In this document: positions 1 to 11,365 of the stretch, piece after piece | Layout: each line of letters starts with the position of its first letter | Position numbering within the stretch: position 1 is the first letter of the stretch | Source: an uncultured Litoreibacter sp. | GTDB taxonomy: Bacteria > Pseudomonadota > Alphaproteobacteria > Rhodobacterales > Rhodobacteraceae | DNA length: 64,000 nucleotides | Direction of reading: 5' to 3' | NCBI GenBank assembly: GCA_947501685.1 | Contig: CANMWQ010000004.1 | Span: 397,078-461,077 of the forward strand | Translations under genes and position numbers: made by a program | Notes under the pieces: model-generated | Told to the model about the DNA's origin: nothing | The model's database searches: none | The model's input: the letters and a program-made list of their open reading frames with translations, nothing else

Positions 1-1000
1 GCACTTGATATTGAGCGAGGAACGCCACGATCACCACCCATGCCAGCGAGAAGGGCAGGAACACTTTCCAACCCAGACGCATCAGCTGGTCGTAGCGGTA
101 GCGCGGCACGATGGCCTTGACCATCGCGAAGAGGAAGAAAAACACGGCCATCTTTCCGACCATCCAAAGCGCGCCGTCTGCGATACCGGGGATCGGGGAG
201 AGCCAGCCGCCGAAGAAGAGCAGCGTGATCAAAGCGCACATCAGGAAGATGGCGATATATTCGCCGGCCATGAACAGAAGAAACGGGGTGGAGGAATACT
301 CCACCTGATAGCCCGCGACCAATTCCGATTCCGCTTCCGGCAAATCGAAAGGCGGGCGGTTGGTTTCGGCTAGCGCCGAGATGAAGAACAAAAAGACCAT
401 CGGCAGATGCGGCAGCCAGTACCAGTTGAACAGCCCCAGATTGCCGTCCTGCGCCCGCACGATGTCGCCGAAATTCAGCGATCCGGTCGAGATGATGATG
501 CCGATGATGATGAGGCCGATGGACACCTCGTAGGAGATCATCTGCGCCGCAGAGCGCAGCGAACCAAGGAACGGGTATTTGGAGTTCGACGCCCAGCCCC
601 CCATGATGACGCCATAGACCTCCAAAGAGCCAATCGCGAAGATATAAAGCACCGCGACGTTCAGATTGGCCAGAACCCAAGTGTCGTTAAACGGGATCAC
701 AGCCCATGAAATAAGGGCCAGAACGAAGGCCAGCATGGGCGCGAGCAGGAACACCGTCTTGTCAGCACCGGCCGGGATGACGATCTCCTTGACCACATAT
801 TTCAGCGCGTCGGCGACGGTCTGCAACAGGCCCCAAGCCCCCACAACGTTCGGGCCGCGCCGCATTTGCACGGCGGCCCAGATCTTGCGGTCGCCATAAA
901 CCAGAAACAGCAAGGAGATCATCACGAAGGCAATCACCGCAAGGCATTGCACAACGATGATCAGCGCGATCCCCGGCCCGGTTGTCAGAAATTCAGCCAT
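1..1000 (-). CDS. nuoH: NADH-quinone oxidoreductase subunit H (NuoH), partial at left edge
   Basis: Membrane subunit of respiratory complex I that contacts the quinone-binding site and links the peripheral arm to the proton-pumping arm. The 333 visible residues start at ATG 1000 with MAEFLTTG and lack about the last dozen residues, which lie left of the window. Seen are several hydrophobic segments and the conserved family stretches around [11 protein letters not shown] and [21 protein letters not shown], the latter being the acidic quinone-site loop. It is the last visible gene of the minus-strand nuo operon, directly after a small lipoprotein gene. Confidence 0.96.
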   Translation of the reverse strand, partial: MAEFLTTGPGIALIIVVQCLAVIAFVMISLLFLVYGDRKIWAAVQMRRGPNVVGAWGLLQTVADALKYVVKEIVIPAGADKTVFLLAPMLAFVLALISWAVIPFNDTWVLANLNVAVLYIFAIGSLEVYGVIMGGWASNSKYPFLGSLRSAAQMISYEVSIGLIIIGIIISTGSLNFGDIVRAQDGNLGLFNWYWLPHLPMVFLFFISALAETNRPPFDLPEAESELVAGYQVEYSSTPFLLFMAGEYIAIFLMCALITLLFFGGWLSPIPGIADGALWMVGKMAVFFFLFAMVKAIVPRYRYDQLMRLGWKVFLPFSLAWVVIVAFLAQYQV

Positions 1001-1022
1001 GCGTCCCTCATTTTGTCGGCCC

Positions 1023-1436
1023 TCATACGGTCGGAATGCCGTTTTCGGCGCATTCTTCGACCGCCACTTCCGCGTCGATGGTTTGTGATCCGTCGGGCAA
1101 AGCAGCCGAGATGGTGTAAACCGCATCCGCCGCCCAAATGCCACCCCGTTCCTGCACATTTGTCCGCAGATGACGGGCAAATCCGTAGCCCCGGATCAGC
1201 GCATATTGTGCAGCCGCGCAGCGACCGTAGTCTTCGATGTCCTGATTGCTCCGCGCGCCTGACATGCGGACCACGAAACTCACGATCTCGCTGTCCAGTT
1301 TGCGGGTCTCAATGCCTAGATAGTTGGGCTTGAACACGCTGCTGGACGCGGTTTCAGGGACAGGCGCGACCTCGCCGCAAGCAGCCAGCATAACGGCCCC
1401 CGCACCAAGGACCAATATGGAGCGCCCTGCCCGCAT
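1023..1436 (-). CDS. Small lipoprotein between nuoG and nuoH, function unknown
   Basis: A 137-residue protein with a lipoprotein signal: a short basic start, a hydrophobic core and a lipobox ending LAAC at Cys20, followed by a Pro/Ser-rich stretch typical of a tether. Two more cysteines, in the YGRCAAA region and near the C-terminus (VEECAENG), could form a disulfide. It ends 22 bases before nuoH and starts right at the nuoG stop, so it is transcribed with complex I. I do not recognise the family. An envelope role near complex I is inference from position only. Confidence 0.8.
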   Translation of the reverse strand: MRAGRSILVLGAGAVMLAACGEVAPVPETASSSVFKPNYLGIETRKLDSEIVSFVVRMSGARSNQDIEDYGRCAAAQYALIRGYGFARHLRTNVQERGGIWAADAVYTISAALPDGSQTIDAEVAVEECAENGIPTV

Positions 1437-3455
1437 CTACTCAGCCGCGATCCGGGTGGCGGCGCGCTCTTTGGCGCCTGCGGCCAGCTCCGCCATCAGC
1501 TCAGACGCCCGCGCAATCGGGTTGGACAGGTAGAAATCCGTCACCGCATTGCGGAACGCCGCCTTCCCCAGCTTCTTGGGCTTGAGCGCGACCACTGCAT
1601 TCTCCGGCACATCGTCGATCATCGCCAAATGCGGCACAGCCTCGATCATCTGGGTGCGCAGCTGCGCCATGCTGTCAAAGGGCAAGGTCTGACCCAGCTC
1701 AGCCGACAAGGCGCGCAGGATGGCCCAGTTTTCCTTGGCCTCGCCCGGAGGGAAAGACGCCCGCAGCGCCAGCTGAGGCCGCCCTTCGGTATTCACAAAC
1801 AGCCCCTGCTCTTCGGTGTAAGCCGCACCCGGCAGAATGATGTCAGCGCGATGCGCGCCCCGGTCGCCGTGAGAGCCTTGGTAAATCACAAGCGGACCAG
1901 CGGCCACATCGACCTCGTCAGCGCCCATGTTGTAGATCACGTCGGCGCCGTCGATTGCGGCCTTCATGCCACCTGCGGTCACAGCGCCCACATCCATGGC
2001 CCCGACCCGGCCTGCCGCCGTGTGCAGAACCATCAGCTTGCCGCCGGATTTCTCGCAGATCGCCTGAACCGTCGCCAAGACAGCCTCCCCATCCGCTTCT
2101 TGCAGCGCCCCTTGGCCCACGATTGCAATGCACCGCTTGTCTTGCAGATCCTTCATATCCAGACCGGCCACATGCGCCAGCGCCGCGCGGTCCGTGCCCA
2201 TATGCTCATACTCATAGGTCAGATCGACCGCCTCGCCGACCAGCGTCACATCCGCGCCTTGCGTCCAGGCCTTGCGGATACGCGCGTTGAGTACCGGCAT
2301 TTCAATCGCCGGGTTCGTGCCGATCAGCAGGATTTTGTCAGCACTATCAAGATCTTCGATCCGCGCATTGCCAACATAGCCGCCCCGGTTGCCCGCAGGC
2401 AGCTTGGCATTGTCGGTGCGGCATTCGACATGGCCACCCATGCCCTCGATCATCAGTTTCAGCGCATATGCGGCCTCGGTCGGTGCCAGATCACCTACAA
2501 GCCCCGCAACCTTCTTGCCCTTCATCGCTGCCGCAGCAGCCGACAGGGCTTCCGGCCATGTGGCTTTGCGCAGCTTACCATTTTCACGGATATAAGGCGT
2601 GTCCAGCCGCTGGCGGCGCAGCCCGTCCCAGACAAAACGCGTCTTGTCGGAAATCCATTCCTCATTCACGCCGTCATGGTTGCGCGGCAGGAAGCGCATC
2701 ACTTCGCGGCCCTTCGTGTCCACACGAATGTTGGACCCCAGCGCGTCCATAACGTCGATGCTTTCGGTCTTGGTCAACTCCCAAGGCCGTGCGGTGAAAG
2801 CGTAAGGCTTGGAGACCAACGCGCCCACCGGGCACAGGTCGATGATGTTGCCTTGCAGATTGCTGTCCAGCGTCTCGCCCAGATAGGAGGTGATCTCAGC
2901 ATCCTCGCCGCGGCCCGTCTGGCCCATCTGTGTTATGCCCGCGACCTCCGAGGTGAAACGCACGCAGCGCGTGCAGGAGATGCAGCGCGTCATATGTGTT
3001 TCGACAAGCGGCCCTAGATCCAGATCCTCAGTCGCACGCTTTGGCTCCCGGAACCGTGAAAAGTCCACGCCGTAAGCCATTGCTTGGTCTTGTAAATCGC
3101 ATTCGCCGCCCTGGTCGCAAATCGGGCAATCCAGCGGGTGATTGATCAGCAGAAACTCCATCACGCCCTCGCGGGCCTTCTTGACCATCGGCGAGTTCGT
3201 CTTGACCACAGGCGGCTGCCCTTCCGGGCCGGGGCGCAGGTCACGCACCTGCATCGCGCAAGAGGCGGCAGGCTTCGGCGGGCCGCCTACGACCTCCACC
3301 AGACACATGCGGCAATTGCCCGCGATGGTCAGTCGCTCGTGATAGCAAAAACGCGGCACTTCAATGCCTGCCACTTCGCAGGCCTGAATGAGCGTCATGG
3401 CCGGGTCAACCTCGACCTCCTTGCCGTCAATGATGATTTTCTTGAGGTCAGCCAT
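1437..3455 (-). CDS. nuoG: NADH-quinone oxidoreductase subunit G (NuoG)
   Basis: Peripheral-arm complex I subunit carrying the electron-transfer chain from NuoE/F. Start chosen at ATG 3455 ([10 protein letters not shown]), the usual N-terminus; an upstream in-frame Met at 3551 would add 32 unlike residues. The 672-residue product has a ferredoxin-type [2Fe-2S] site (Cys37, 48, 51, 66), a His/Cys [4Fe-4S] motif ([16 protein letters not shown]), a CxxCxxC [4Fe-4S] motif (RCISCTRC) and then a molybdopterin-oxidoreductase-like domain without an obvious cofactor role. Its length fits the roughly 670-690 residue alphaproteobacterial form. Confidence 0.96.
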   Translation of the reverse strand: MADLKKIIIDGKEVEVDPAMTLIQACEVAGIEVPRFCYHERLTIAGNCRMCLVEVVGGPPKPAASCAMQVRDLRPGPEGQPPVVKTNSPMVKKAREGVMEFLLINHPLDCPICDQGGECDLQDQAMAYGVDFSRFREPKRATEDLDLGPLVETHMTRCISCTRCVRFTSEVAGITQMGQTGRGEDAEITSYLGETLDSNLQGNIIDLCPVGALVSKPYAFTARPWELTKTESIDVMDALGSNIRVDTKGREVMRFLPRNHDGVNEEWISDKTRFVWDGLRRQRLDTPYIRENGKLRKATWPEALSAAAAAMKGKKVAGLVGDLAPTEAAYALKLMIEGMGGHVECRTDNAKLPAGNRGGYVGNARIEDLDSADKILLIGTNPAIEMPVLNARIRKAWTQGADVTLVGEAVDLTYEYEHMGTDRAALAHVAGLDMKDLQDKRCIAIVGQGALQEADGEAVLATVQAICEKSGGKLMVLHTAAGRVGAMDVGAVTAGGMKAAIDGADVIYNMGADEVDVAAGPLVIYQGSHGDRGAHRADIILPGAAYTEEQGLFVNTEGRPQLALRASFPPGEAKENWAILRALSAELGQTLPFDSMAQLRTQMIEAVPHLAMIDDVPENAVVALKPKKLGKAAFRNAVTDFYLSNPIARASELMAELAAGAKERAATRIAAE

Positions 3456-3569
3456 ATGCGTGCGCCTTTGTCTTCTCAATGTCGGGTGCAAAGCCGGAGG
3501 CCGCCCCGAGTAATTCCAAACCGCCGGAGATGCGGCAAGCGCATCCGGCAAAATCTTCGTCGCGCCGGG

Positions 3570-3914
3570 TCATACCGCTGTACACTCGCCGCGGAAAATC
3601 AGCCTGTCGCCATCTTGGGTGAAGGCCCAGTCCTGCGACGCAGGGTCCATCTGCCACTCCGCATCCGAGCCGCCAAAAGTCAGCAGACAATATTTAGTTG
3701 CCTCAAACCGCACGCTTTCGCGCAGATCCGCCACGCTGCTCCCCTTATGGACCACGGCCACCGAATACGCGCGCCCCTCGCCCTTGGACAGCTTGGCCTT
3801 GAACGGCAACTCATTCTCCGATTCCGCCCGGTTCGCGGCGTTGCGCTGGCCGCCAAACAGCCCGCAAGACGCGACGCTAAGCATCACCGCCATCATAATC
3901 AGAGCGCGGGCCAT
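3570..3914 (-). CDS. Small lipoprotein in the nuo operon, function unknown
   Basis: A 114-residue protein whose N-terminus has a hydrophobic signal and a lipobox-like SVASC at Cys17. The mature part is polar, with paired cysteines (KYCLLTFGG and FRGECTAV) that may form a disulfide. Its ATG overlaps the stop of the upstream lipoprotein gene in an ATGA junction, so the two are likely translationally coupled. It sits between nuoF and nuoG. No family was recognised. Confidence 0.78.
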   Translation of the reverse strand: MARALIMMAVMLSVASCGLFGGQRNAANRAESENELPFKAKLSKGEGRAYSVAVVHKGSSVADLRESVRFEATKYCLLTFGGSDAEWQMDPASQDWAFTQDGDRLIFRGECTAV

Positions 3915-4267
3915 CAGCTTCTCAACCCCGAGCCATCAACGACCTCATCGCTGGTCTGCAAGCCCACACAAAACACATTCACGGTCAGCAGCCCGGCGGT
4001 GCGGGTCCGCGTGTCGGTAATCGGCGTCTCGCCCTCCATGCATGCAATGGAGGCCGCACGCAAAGCTGCGCGCCCTTCATCTTCCAGCGGGATCGCCCCA
4101 CCATCCTTGTAGCGCATCGCAACGCTCGTGGTGTCGCCTGTGCGGGTGGCCTCGACGATCTCGATCTTCGGGCCTTCGGGGACGTCTGGCTTAGTGCTGA
4201 CCGTTCCGGGCTCACACGCCGCCAGCGCCATCGCGCCGAGCACAGCAAATCCAACTTTTGCGTTCAT
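3914..4267 (-). CDS. Small lipoprotein in the nuo operon, function unknown
   Basis: Start taken at ATG 4267 (MNAKVGFAV), which follows a GGGGA ribosome-binding site at good spacing; an in-frame start at 4297 is less likely. The 117-residue product has a classic lipoprotein signal with lipobox LAAC at Cys18 and a Pro-rich tether, then a small polar domain with Cys residues near ASIACMEGE and NVFCVG. It overlaps the next lipoprotein gene by four bases. Function is unknown; co-transcription with complex I genes is the only clue. Confidence 0.78.
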   Translation of the reverse strand: MNAKVGFAVLGAMALAACEPGTVSTKPDVPEGPKIEIVEATRTGDTTSVAMRYKDGGAIPLEDEGRAALRAASIACMEGETPITDTRTRTAGLLTVNVFCVGLQTSDEVVDGSGLRS

Positions 4268-4303
4268 CAGATGTCCCCAATCTTCTCTCTCAGCCAAAGC
4301 CGT

Positions 4304-5596
4304 CTACTCGGCTGCAACCTGCACGCCGCCGCGCTTGTGTTTGATACGGTCTTCAATCTCGTCGCGGAAATTGCGGATCAGGCCTTGGATCGGCCAGGCC
4401 GCAGCATCACCAAGCGCGCAGATCGTATGCCCCTCAACCTGTTTGGTCACGTCCAGCAGCATGTCGATCTCCGCTGGGTCCGCGTCGCCTTTGACCAACC
4501 GGTCCATGACCCGCATCATCCAGCCGGTGCCTTCGCGGCAGGGCGTACATTGCCCGCAGCTTTCATGCTTGTAGAACGCCGACAGCCGCCAGATCGCTTT
4601 GATAATATCGGTGGACTGGTCCATCACGATCACCGCCGCCGTGCCCAGACCCGATTGCAGATCATTGCGCAGGTAGTCGAAATCCATGATCGCGTCCTTC
4701 ATGTTCTCCCCGCGCACGCAGGGAACAGAGGAACCACCCGGAATAACCGCTTTCAGATTGCCCCAGCCGCCGCGAATCCCGCCGCAATGCTTCTCGATCA
4801 ACTCCTCAAAGGAGATGCTCATGGCCTCCTCGACCACGCAAGGGTTGTTCACATGGCCCGAGATCGCAAACAGCTTGGTGCCTGCATTGTTGGGCCGCCC
4901 AAAGCTGGAGAACCAATCCCCCCCACGCCGCAAGATCGTCGGCACTACGGCAATGGATTCCACATTGTTCACCGTGGTCGGGCAGCCATAGAGCCCCGCC
5001 CCCGCCGGGAAGGGCGGCTTCATCCGTGGCATGCCCTTCTTGCCCTCAAGGCTTTCAAGCAAAGCGGTCTCTTCGCCGCAAATATAAGCGCCCGCGCCGT
5101 GATGCAGGTAAATGTCGAAATCCCATCCCGATTTGGCCGCGTTCGGGCCAACAAGCCCCGCGTCATAGGCCTCGTCAATGGCGGCTTGCAGCGCCTCTTT
5201 CTCGCGGATGTATTCGCCGCGGATGTAGATATAGCAGGCGTTGGCATTCATCGCGAAAGACGCGATCAGGCAGCCCTCGATCAGCGTATGCGGGTCGTGG
5301 CGCATGATCTCGCGGTCTTTGCAGGTGCCCGGCTCGGACTCGTCGGCATTGACCACCAGATAGCTGGGACGCCCGTCGCTTTCTTTCGGCATGAAGGACC
5401 ATTTGAGCCCTGTCGGGAAACCCGCGCCACCACGGCCCCGCAGGCCGGAGGCCTTCATCTCTTCGATAATCTTGTCGCGCCCGCGCTTGATGATGTTTGC
5501 CGTGCCATCCCAATGGCCGCGCTTTTTGGCGCCCTTCAGGCTGCGGTCATGCATCCCGTAGAGATTGGTAAAGATCCGGTCTTTATCTGCGAGCAT
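4304..5596 (-). CDS. nuoF: NADH-quinone oxidoreductase subunit F (NuoF), NADH- and FMN-binding
   Basis: Subunit that oxidises NADH and passes electrons via FMN to the iron-sulfur chain. The 430-residue length matches the family. Visible are the glycine-rich NADH/FMN stretch [13 protein letters not shown], the [13 protein letters not shown] motif, the SLBB-like middle region and the [4Fe-4S] site [12 protein letters not shown] with the fourth cysteine in HTICALGD. It lies between the DUF5337-like gene and the two-lipoprotein pair. Confidence 0.97.
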   Translation of the reverse strand: MLADKDRIFTNLYGMHDRSLKGAKKRGHWDGTANIIKRGRDKIIEEMKASGLRGRGGAGFPTGLKWSFMPKESDGRPSYLVVNADESEPGTCKDREIMRHDPHTLIEGCLIASFAMNANACYIYIRGEYIREKEALQAAIDEAYDAGLVGPNAAKSGWDFDIYLHHGAGAYICGEETALLESLEGKKGMPRMKPPFPAGAGLYGCPTTVNNVESIAVVPTILRRGGDWFSSFGRPNNAGTKLFAISGHVNNPCVVEEAMSISFEELIEKHCGGIRGGWGNLKAVIPGGSSVPCVRGENMKDAIMDFDYLRNDLQSGLGTAAVIVMDQSTDIIKAIWRLSAFYKHESCGQCTPCREGTGWMMRVMDRLVKGDADPAEIDMLLDVTKQVEGHTICALGDAAAWPIQGLIRNFRDEIEDRIKHKRGGVQVAAE

Positions 5597-5608
5597 CGCT
5601 TGCGTCCC

Positions 5609-5833
5609 TTAACTGTCATCCCGGCGCGCGTGCCAGGTCATAAAAGAGCTGACCAGCGCCCATCCAAACACGGCCAAAGCCGCGAGGTCGAACAAGCCAA
5701 GGGTGCGTGTCGACCACCCAAGGCTTGCTCCGATAAACTGCACCCCGACATAGGCGACTGCGGTTCCGGCAATGATCAAGGCCAGAAGCCTTCCGCGCCG
5801 GGACCGAGCACCGTTGTCGTCGGAGCCCGTCAT
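5609..5833 (-). CDS. DUF5337-like small membrane protein in the nuo operon
   Basis: A 74-residue protein with a basic N-terminus and two predicted membrane helices (about residues 16-38 and 45-64), ending in a short charged tail. Its size, hydrophobic pattern and place upstream of nuoF match the DUF5337 proteins I know from Rhodobacteraceae nuo operons; the family name is from memory and not searched. It could be an accessory or assembly factor for complex I, but nothing in the sequence proves that. Confidence 0.7.
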   Translation of the reverse strand: MTGSDDNGARSRRGRLLALIIAGTAVAYVGVQFIGASLGWSTRTLGLFDLAALAVFGWALVSSFMTWHARRDDS

Positions 5834-5856
5834 ATTTTACGCCAAACAGGCACGGT

Positions 5857-6651
5857 TTAGTAAACGCCGCCCTTCTTGACCTTGTTGGAGAACTCGGTGG
5901 TCCCCCCTTTGGCCAGCGTTTTGCACTGTTTGATCCATTCGTCGCGCTCAATCCGGCCTTTGAATTTCAGGCGCGAGTCAACCCACTCGACCTCTTTCTT
6001 GCGCCATCCTGCAATCTGGTCGAAATGGTAAAAGCCCATCTCGTTGAGCGTTTTCTCAAGGCCGGGTCCAACCCCTTTGATCTGCTTGAGATCATCCGCA
6101 CCACTGGCACGCGCCTTCTTAAGAAGCGCTGGCTTGCCGTCCTTTGCGACCGGAGCTTGCTTGGGCTTGTCAGCGGCCTTTGCCTTCGGCGCTGCTTTAG
6201 GCTTGGCCGCCGCTTTCGGGGCTGCCTTGGCCTTCGGAGCCGCTTTGGCTTTTGGCGCGGCCTTCGGCTTTGGCGCAGCTTTCGGCTTGGCTGCCGCTTT
6301 TGGCGCGGGCTCAGAGGTTGTGGCCCCAGAGCTCACCAGCGGAGCCGCCATGGTCGCAGCACCCGCCGCCGCAGCTGTTGCGGTTGCCGCCGTGGCCGCT
6401 TTGGCGGTCGTGGTGTTAGCGGAAGATGTCGCGCCAGACGTCGTGCTCGCGGCTTGCGCAGTATTCCCTGTGCAGAACGCCCAGCTAAGGAACAACCCGC
6501 CCAAAACAAAGGCAAGCCCTCCGAGCATAACTGCCGGCAAGAAGGCCCATTCGCCCTGCACCATAAGCAAGGCTGCAATCAAGATCCCCGCGAGCGCCGC
6601 AATCAGCCAGCACGTAATGGCGCATGATGCGCCTGATGAATTCTGAGTCAT
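5857..6651 (-). CDS. Membrane-anchored protein with Ala/Lys/Pro linker and C-terminal helix-hairpin-helix domain
   Basis: A 264-residue protein with two N-terminal membrane helices (about residues 9-31 and 35-60), an Ala/Thr-rich stretch, a Lys/Ala/Pro repeat linker (about 110-165) and a C-terminal domain with the helix-hairpin-helix signature LKQIKGVGPGLEKTLNEMG. The last ~85 residues are closely similar to the tail of NuoE encoded just upstream, down to the shared ending KKGGVY, so this is a paralogous domain. HhH folds of this kind (COG3743-like) usually bind DNA or proteins. Membrane anchoring beside complex I suggests a protein-protein role, which is inference. Confidence 0.85.
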   Translation of the reverse strand: MTQNSSGASCAITCWLIAALAGILIAALLMVQGEWAFLPAVMLGGLAFVLGGLFLSWAFCTGNTAQAASTTSGATSSANTTTAKAATAATATAAAAGAATMAAPLVSSGATTSEPAPKAAAKPKAAPKPKAAPKAKAAPKAKAAPKAAAKPKAAPKAKAADKPKQAPVAKDGKPALLKKARASGADDLKQIKGVGPGLEKTLNEMGFYHFDQIAGWRKKEVEWVDSRLKFKGRIERDEWIKQCKTLAKGGTTEFSNKVKKGGVY

Positions 6652-6683
6652 GTCTTATCTCCCTGTCCGCTAGATACTCGCAC

Positions 6684-7835
6684 TTAGTATACACCACCCT
6701 TTTTCACCCGGCCCGAAAACTCGGTCGTGCCACCTTTGGCGAGGGTCTTTGCTTGTGATACCCAATTGTCGCGACTGACCCGGCCCTTGAATCCTTCAAG
6801 ATGGTCGTCCACCCACGAAACTTCGGCCTTGCGCCAACCGGCAACCTGGTCGAAATGATAAACGCCGAGCTTATTCAGCAGCGCTTCAAGTTTTGGCCCA
6901 ACGCCCTTGATCATCTTGAGATCATCCGAGCCACCCGCACGGGCTTTTTTCAACATCTCGGGCTTGCCATCCTTGGACACCGGCTTGCGCGCCGCAGGGG
7001 TCGCGGCCGCCTTAGCAGCAGGTTTGGAAGACTTGGGCCGTGCTTTTGCCACCGCAGCCGTCGCTTTCGCTTTAGCAGCAGGCTTGGCTTTCGGCGCAGG
7101 CTTGGCTTTGCCACCAGAGGTCGGAGCCCCCTGCCCCCAAGGCGCAATCAGCGGCACTTCTGTGCCGTCAATCCGCTTGATCGTGTCGCCAATATCCGTT
7201 GCTAGCTGCACCGAGGCATTATACTGCGTCTTGCCGCTGTCATATTCGGTCAGCGAGGTCAGCCCCTTCAAAGGCTCCGCCGCGTAGCGTCCGTTCTGCG
7301 AGCCCGGCACCGGCACCTTGCCCGCAGCCATCTCGTCAATCAGCTCGCCCATGCGGTTGGCAGTCAGATCCTCGTAGTAATCCTTGCCAATCTGGGCCAT
7401 CGGCGCGTTGGCGCAGGCCCCGAGGCACTCCACCTCTTCCCAGGAGAACTTGCCATCCTCGGAAATCTGATGGGCCTTCGGCGCAATCTTTTCCTTGCAC
7501 ACGGCCACCAGATCCTCCGCGCCGCAGATCATGCAGGATGTGGTACCGCAAATCTGAATATGGGCCACGGACCCAACAGGTTGCAGCTGGAACATGAAGT
7601 AAAACGAGGCCACCTCAAGCGCGCGGATATAGTCCATCCCCAGCATGTCGGCCACGCCCTCAATCGCCGGACGGGTCAACCACCCCTCCTGCTCCTGCGC
7701 GCGCCACAAAAGCGGAATAATCGCCGAGGCCTGACGCCCCTCCGGGTATTTCGTAATCTGCGCCTCCGCCCATTTCTGGTTGGCAGGCGTGAAAGCAAAG
7801 CTCTCAGGTTGGTCTTTGTAGAGGCGGCGTAGCAT
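6684..7835 (-). CDS. nuoE: NADH-quinone oxidoreductase subunit E (NuoE) with C-terminal HhH extension
   Basis: The first ~190 residues are the thioredoxin-like [2Fe-2S] subunit of complex I, with ligands Cys96, Cys101, Cys137 and Cys141 ([12 protein letters not shown] and CLGACANAP). The protein is 383 residues, about twice the ordinary NuoE. The excess is a Lys/Ala/Pro linker (about 235-295) and an HhH domain ([19 protein letters not shown]) that closely matches the tail of the next gene. Such long NuoE forms are known from Rhodobacterales; the job of the tail is not established as far as I know. Confidence 0.95.
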   Translation of the reverse strand: MLRRLYKDQPESFAFTPANQKWAEAQITKYPEGRQASAIIPLLWRAQEQEGWLTRPAIEGVADMLGMDYIRALEVASFYFMFQLQPVGSVAHIQICGTTSCMICGAEDLVAVCKEKIAPKAHQISEDGKFSWEEVECLGACANAPMAQIGKDYYEDLTANRMGELIDEMAAGKVPVPGSQNGRYAAEPLKGLTSLTEYDSGKTQYNASVQLATDIGDTIKRIDGTEVPLIAPWGQGAPTSGGKAKPAPKAKPAAKAKATAAVAKARPKSSKPAAKAAATPAARKPVSKDGKPEMLKKARAGGSDDLKMIKGVGPKLEALLNKLGVYHFDQVAGWRKAEVSWVDDHLEGFKGRVSRDNWVSQAKTLAKGGTTEFSGRVKKGGVY

Positions 7836-7838
7836 GAA

Positions 7839-8525
7839 CTATTTATCTCCAAGTCGTTTGCCGGACATCACGCCTGCGCATTTGCTCTCAACAGCAGGAA
7901 ATGCTGCCAGGAGGTTCTTCCAAAGCGCATTCTTTTCTGACAGTATTTCAGCCAGTTCTTCTGCCACAGCAAAGCGGGTATCAGGCACTTGCTCATCCCC
8001 GTACATACTAAGGGCCTTCTCCTCTTTTAGCCCCCGAATAATATCAATAGAATTTCCAACTGATGCACGCAGAGATCCCCCTGCGTATGCCGCTATGACT
8101 GTCAAAGACCCTTCTAGCCCAGCGAAGTCTCTGTATGAGCCTCTCGCGCGATCATACCAAATAGTTCGAGGTTTCGGAGTGTACTGAGAGCTATGGTGGT
8201 TCTGCGGAAAACCAGAAATAGAAACTTCTCTAAATCTGAGTTCTCCCGACTTGCCGAGACGGCCTTCAACTTTAATCCCGGAGTCTTGAATTTCAGCTGC
8301 ATAGTCCAAAAAACGTTGATACTCGTCCGGTATCGCGGCCGCTTGGACAAGAAAGGTTTCGCATATGTTGACCTGTCGTTGATGTACGTTTGCTTCAAGC
8401 GAAGCATTTATCGCTTTTCCAGCCTGTCGAGCCTGAAGGCCTGCAAAAACAGTTGCCACAATCGAAGCCATTGCCGCCACGACCGAAACGCCAAAAGACA
8501 TTTTTTCTGACGTAGACATACTCAC
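7839..8525 (-). CDS. Unknown single-pass membrane protein inserted between nuoD and nuoE
   Basis: A 228-residue protein with one N-terminal membrane helix (about residues 9-30) and a soluble C-terminal part rich in charged residues. It starts at GTG 8525, overlapping the nuoD stop as GTGA; ATG 8519 is the alternative. It ends three bases before the nuoE start, so it is embedded in the operon. Base composition is visibly more AT-rich than the flanking nuo genes. I recognise no domain. It is not part of the standard nuo gene order and may be a recent insertion. Confidence 0.7.
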   Translation of the reverse strand: MSMSTSEKMSFGVSVVAAMASIVATVFAGLQARQAGKAINASLEANVHQRQVNICETFLVQAAAIPDEYQRFLDYAAEIQDSGIKVEGRLGKSGELRFREVSISGFPQNHHSSQYTPKPRTIWYDRARGSYRDFAGLEGSLTVIAAYAGGSLRASVGNSIDIIRGLKEEKALSMYGDEQVPDTRFAVAEELAEILSEKNALWKNLLAAFPAVESKCAGVMSGKRLGDK

Positions 8526-9739
8526 CGGTCAATTTCTCCGAAAACGACATCCATCGTGCCGATAATGGCGGCGACGTCGGCCAGTTGGTGGCCTTTGCAC
8601 ATGTAGTCCATCGCCTGCAGATGCAGGAAACCCGGAGCTTTCAGCTTGGCGCGATACGGCTTGTTGGTGCCATCCGCCACGAGGTAGACACCGAACTCGC
8701 CCTTGGGGGCCTCGACGGCGGCATAGACCTCGCCCGCAGGCACGTGGAAGCCTTCGGTATAAAGCTTGAAATGGTGGATCAGCGCTTCCATCGACGTCTT
8801 CATATCGCCGCGGGAGGGAGGCGTCATCTTGCCCCGCGCCATGATGTCGCCCTTGCCCTCAGGCTCGCGCAGCTTGGTGATGGCCTGGCGCATGATCGAC
8901 AGCGACTGGCGCATTTCTTCCATGCGGACCAGATAGCGGTCATAGCAATCGCCGTTCTTGCCCACGGGGATCTCGAACTCGAACTCATTGTAGCATTCAT
9001 AGGGCTGCGCACGGCGGAGATCCCAAGCCAGACCCGACCCGCGCACCATGACGCCGGAGAAGCCGTAATCCAGAATATCCTGCTCCGAGATAATGCCGAT
9101 ATCTGCGTTGCGTTGCTTGAAAATCCGGTTGTCGGTCAGCAGCCCGTCAATATCGGCAAGCACCGAAGGGAAGGTCTCCGTCCACGCCTCGATATCATTG
9201 AGCAGGTCTTCCGGCAGGTCCTGATGTACACCACCGGGCCGGAAATACGCGGCGTGCAGACGCGCGCCGCAAGCCCGCTCGTAAAACACCATCAGCTTTT
9301 CGCGCTCTTCAAAGCCCCAAAGCGGAGGCGTCAACGCGCCCACATCCATCGCCTGCGTGGTCACGTTCAGCAGGTGGTTCAGGATGCGCCCAATCTCCGA
9401 ATAAAGCACCCGGATCAGTGACGCGCGGCGCGGCACCTCGGTGCCGGTCAGCTTTTCAATCGCCAGACACCAGGCATGTTCCTGGTTCATCGGGGAGACG
9501 TAATCCAGCCTGTCAAAATACGGCAGGTTTTGCAGATACGTGCGGCTCTCCATCAGCTTTTCAGTGCCGCGGTGCAGCAAGCCGATATGCGGATCGCAGC
9601 GCTCCACAATCTCGCCATCCAGCTCAAGCACCAGACGCAACACGCCGTGGGCCGCCGGGTGCTGTGGTCCGAAGTTGATGTTGAAGTTGCGGATTTTCTG
9701 CTCGCCCGTCAGGGCGTCATTAAACTTGGAGCCGTCCAT
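8522..9739 (-). CDS. nuoD: NADH-quinone oxidoreductase subunit D (NuoD)
   Basis: 49-kDa-type subunit of complex I that forms the quinone pocket with NuoB. The 405-residue protein contains the diagnostic [10 protein letters not shown] stretch near the N-terminus, the HRGTEKL motif and the C-terminal DVVFGEIDR ending. Start placed at ATG 9739 (MDGSKFND); a GTG codon directly before it at 9742 is also possible. The start overlaps the nuoC stop, indicating translational coupling. Confidence 0.97.
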   Translation of the reverse strand: MDGSKFNDALTGEQKIRNFNINFGPQHPAAHGVLRLVLELDGEIVERCDPHIGLLHRGTEKLMESRTYLQNLPYFDRLDYVSPMNQEHAWCLAIEKLTGTEVPRRASLIRVLYSEIGRILNHLLNVTTQAMDVGALTPPLWGFEEREKLMVFYERACGARLHAAYFRPGGVHQDLPEDLLNDIEAWTETFPSVLADIDGLLTDNRIFKQRNADIGIISEQDILDYGFSGVMVRGSGLAWDLRRAQPYECYNEFEFEIPVGKNGDCYDRYLVRMEEMRQSLSIMRQAITKLREPEGKGDIMARGKMTPPSRGDMKTSMEALIHHFKLYTEGFHVPAGEVYAAVEAPKGEFGVYLVADGTNKPYRAKLKAPGFLHLQAMDYMCKGHQLADVAAIIGTMDVVFGEIDR

Positions 9740-10359
9740 CACTTAGCCTCCTCAGTTTTCTCGTCGCCCTTTTCATCACCCGGCAGCACGTATTGCGCAC
9801 CTTCCCATGGCGACATGAAATCGAACTGGCGGTATTCCTGCACCAGCGTCACCGGCTCATAGACCACGCGCTTTTGTTCTTCATCGTAGCGCAGTTCCAC
9901 ATAGCCCGTCGTGGGGAAATCCTTGCGCAGCGGATACCCGCGGAACCCGTAGTCCGTCAGAATGCGGCGCAGGTCGGGGTGTCCTGAGAACAAGATGCCG
10001 AACATGTCGAAGATTTCGCGCTCAAACCAGTTGGCGGCCGGGTAGACATCGACCAAGGACGCCACGGTTTCTTCCTCCCGCACGGCCAGCTTCACCCGGA
10101 CCCGGTGGTTTTGGTACATGCTCAGGAAGTGGTAAACGACGTCAAACCGCGCGTCGCGCGTCGGGTGGTCCACGGCCGTCATGTCGATCATCGTCGAGAA
10201 GCGGCAGGTCGCATCGGTCTTCAGAAACTCCGAGAAGGACACCAGTGACGAGGGCGAAATGCTGATCGTCAGCTCGTCAAAGGCAATATCCCATTCCAAG
10301 ACGCAATCGGGGCGCTTGGTCTCGATATAGCCTGCCAGCTCTTTGAGTGCTTCGGTCAT
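9739..10359 (-). CDS. nuoC: NADH-quinone oxidoreductase subunit C (NuoC)
   Basis: 30-kDa-type peripheral subunit of complex I that lies beside NuoD and NuoB. The 206-residue product carries the family signature [17 protein letters not shown] region ([13 protein letters not shown]) and the [35 protein letters not shown] block. It is a separate gene here, not fused to nuoD as in E. coli. It lies 15 bases after nuoB and overlaps nuoD. Confidence 0.97.
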   Translation of the reverse strand: MTEALKELAGYIETKRPDCVLEWDIAFDELTISISPSSLVSFSEFLKTDATCRFSTMIDMTAVDHPTRDARFDVVYHFLSMYQNHRVRVKLAVREEETVASLVDVYPAANWFEREIFDMFGILFSGHPDLRRILTDYGFRGYPLRKDFPTTGYVELRYDEEQKRVVYEPVTLVQEYRQFDFMSPWEGAQYVLPGDEKGDEKTEEAK

Positions 10360-10374
10360 GTGTCTGTTCAGTCC

Positions 10375-11276
<902 letters not shown>

Positions 11277-11336
11277 GGGTGTCTCCTGTCGTACCGGCGC
11301 ATCTCGACATGCGGGACCCAATTCCGGGTTGGCTGA

Positions 11337-11365
11337 TCTTTAAGGCCCGTCTGTCTGGGGGTCAA
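11337..11365 (-). promoter_or_regulatory. Sigma70-type promoter of the nuo operon
   Basis: On the minus strand a TTGACC box (11365-11360) is followed after exactly 17 bases by TAAAGA (11342-11337). Initiation near 11330 would leave a leader of about 55 bases before the nuoA GTG. Both boxes match the housekeeping consensus well and no other gene lies between. Confidence 0.6.

Noticed and set aside
1629..3017. Long plus-strand open frame antisense to nuoG
   Set aside because: Shadow of the nuoG codon pattern in GC-rich DNA; His/Arg-rich composition and no recognisable domain.
3456..3551. N-terminal extension of nuoG
   Set aside because: The extra 32 residues are unlike the family, whose start is MADLKKI at 3455.
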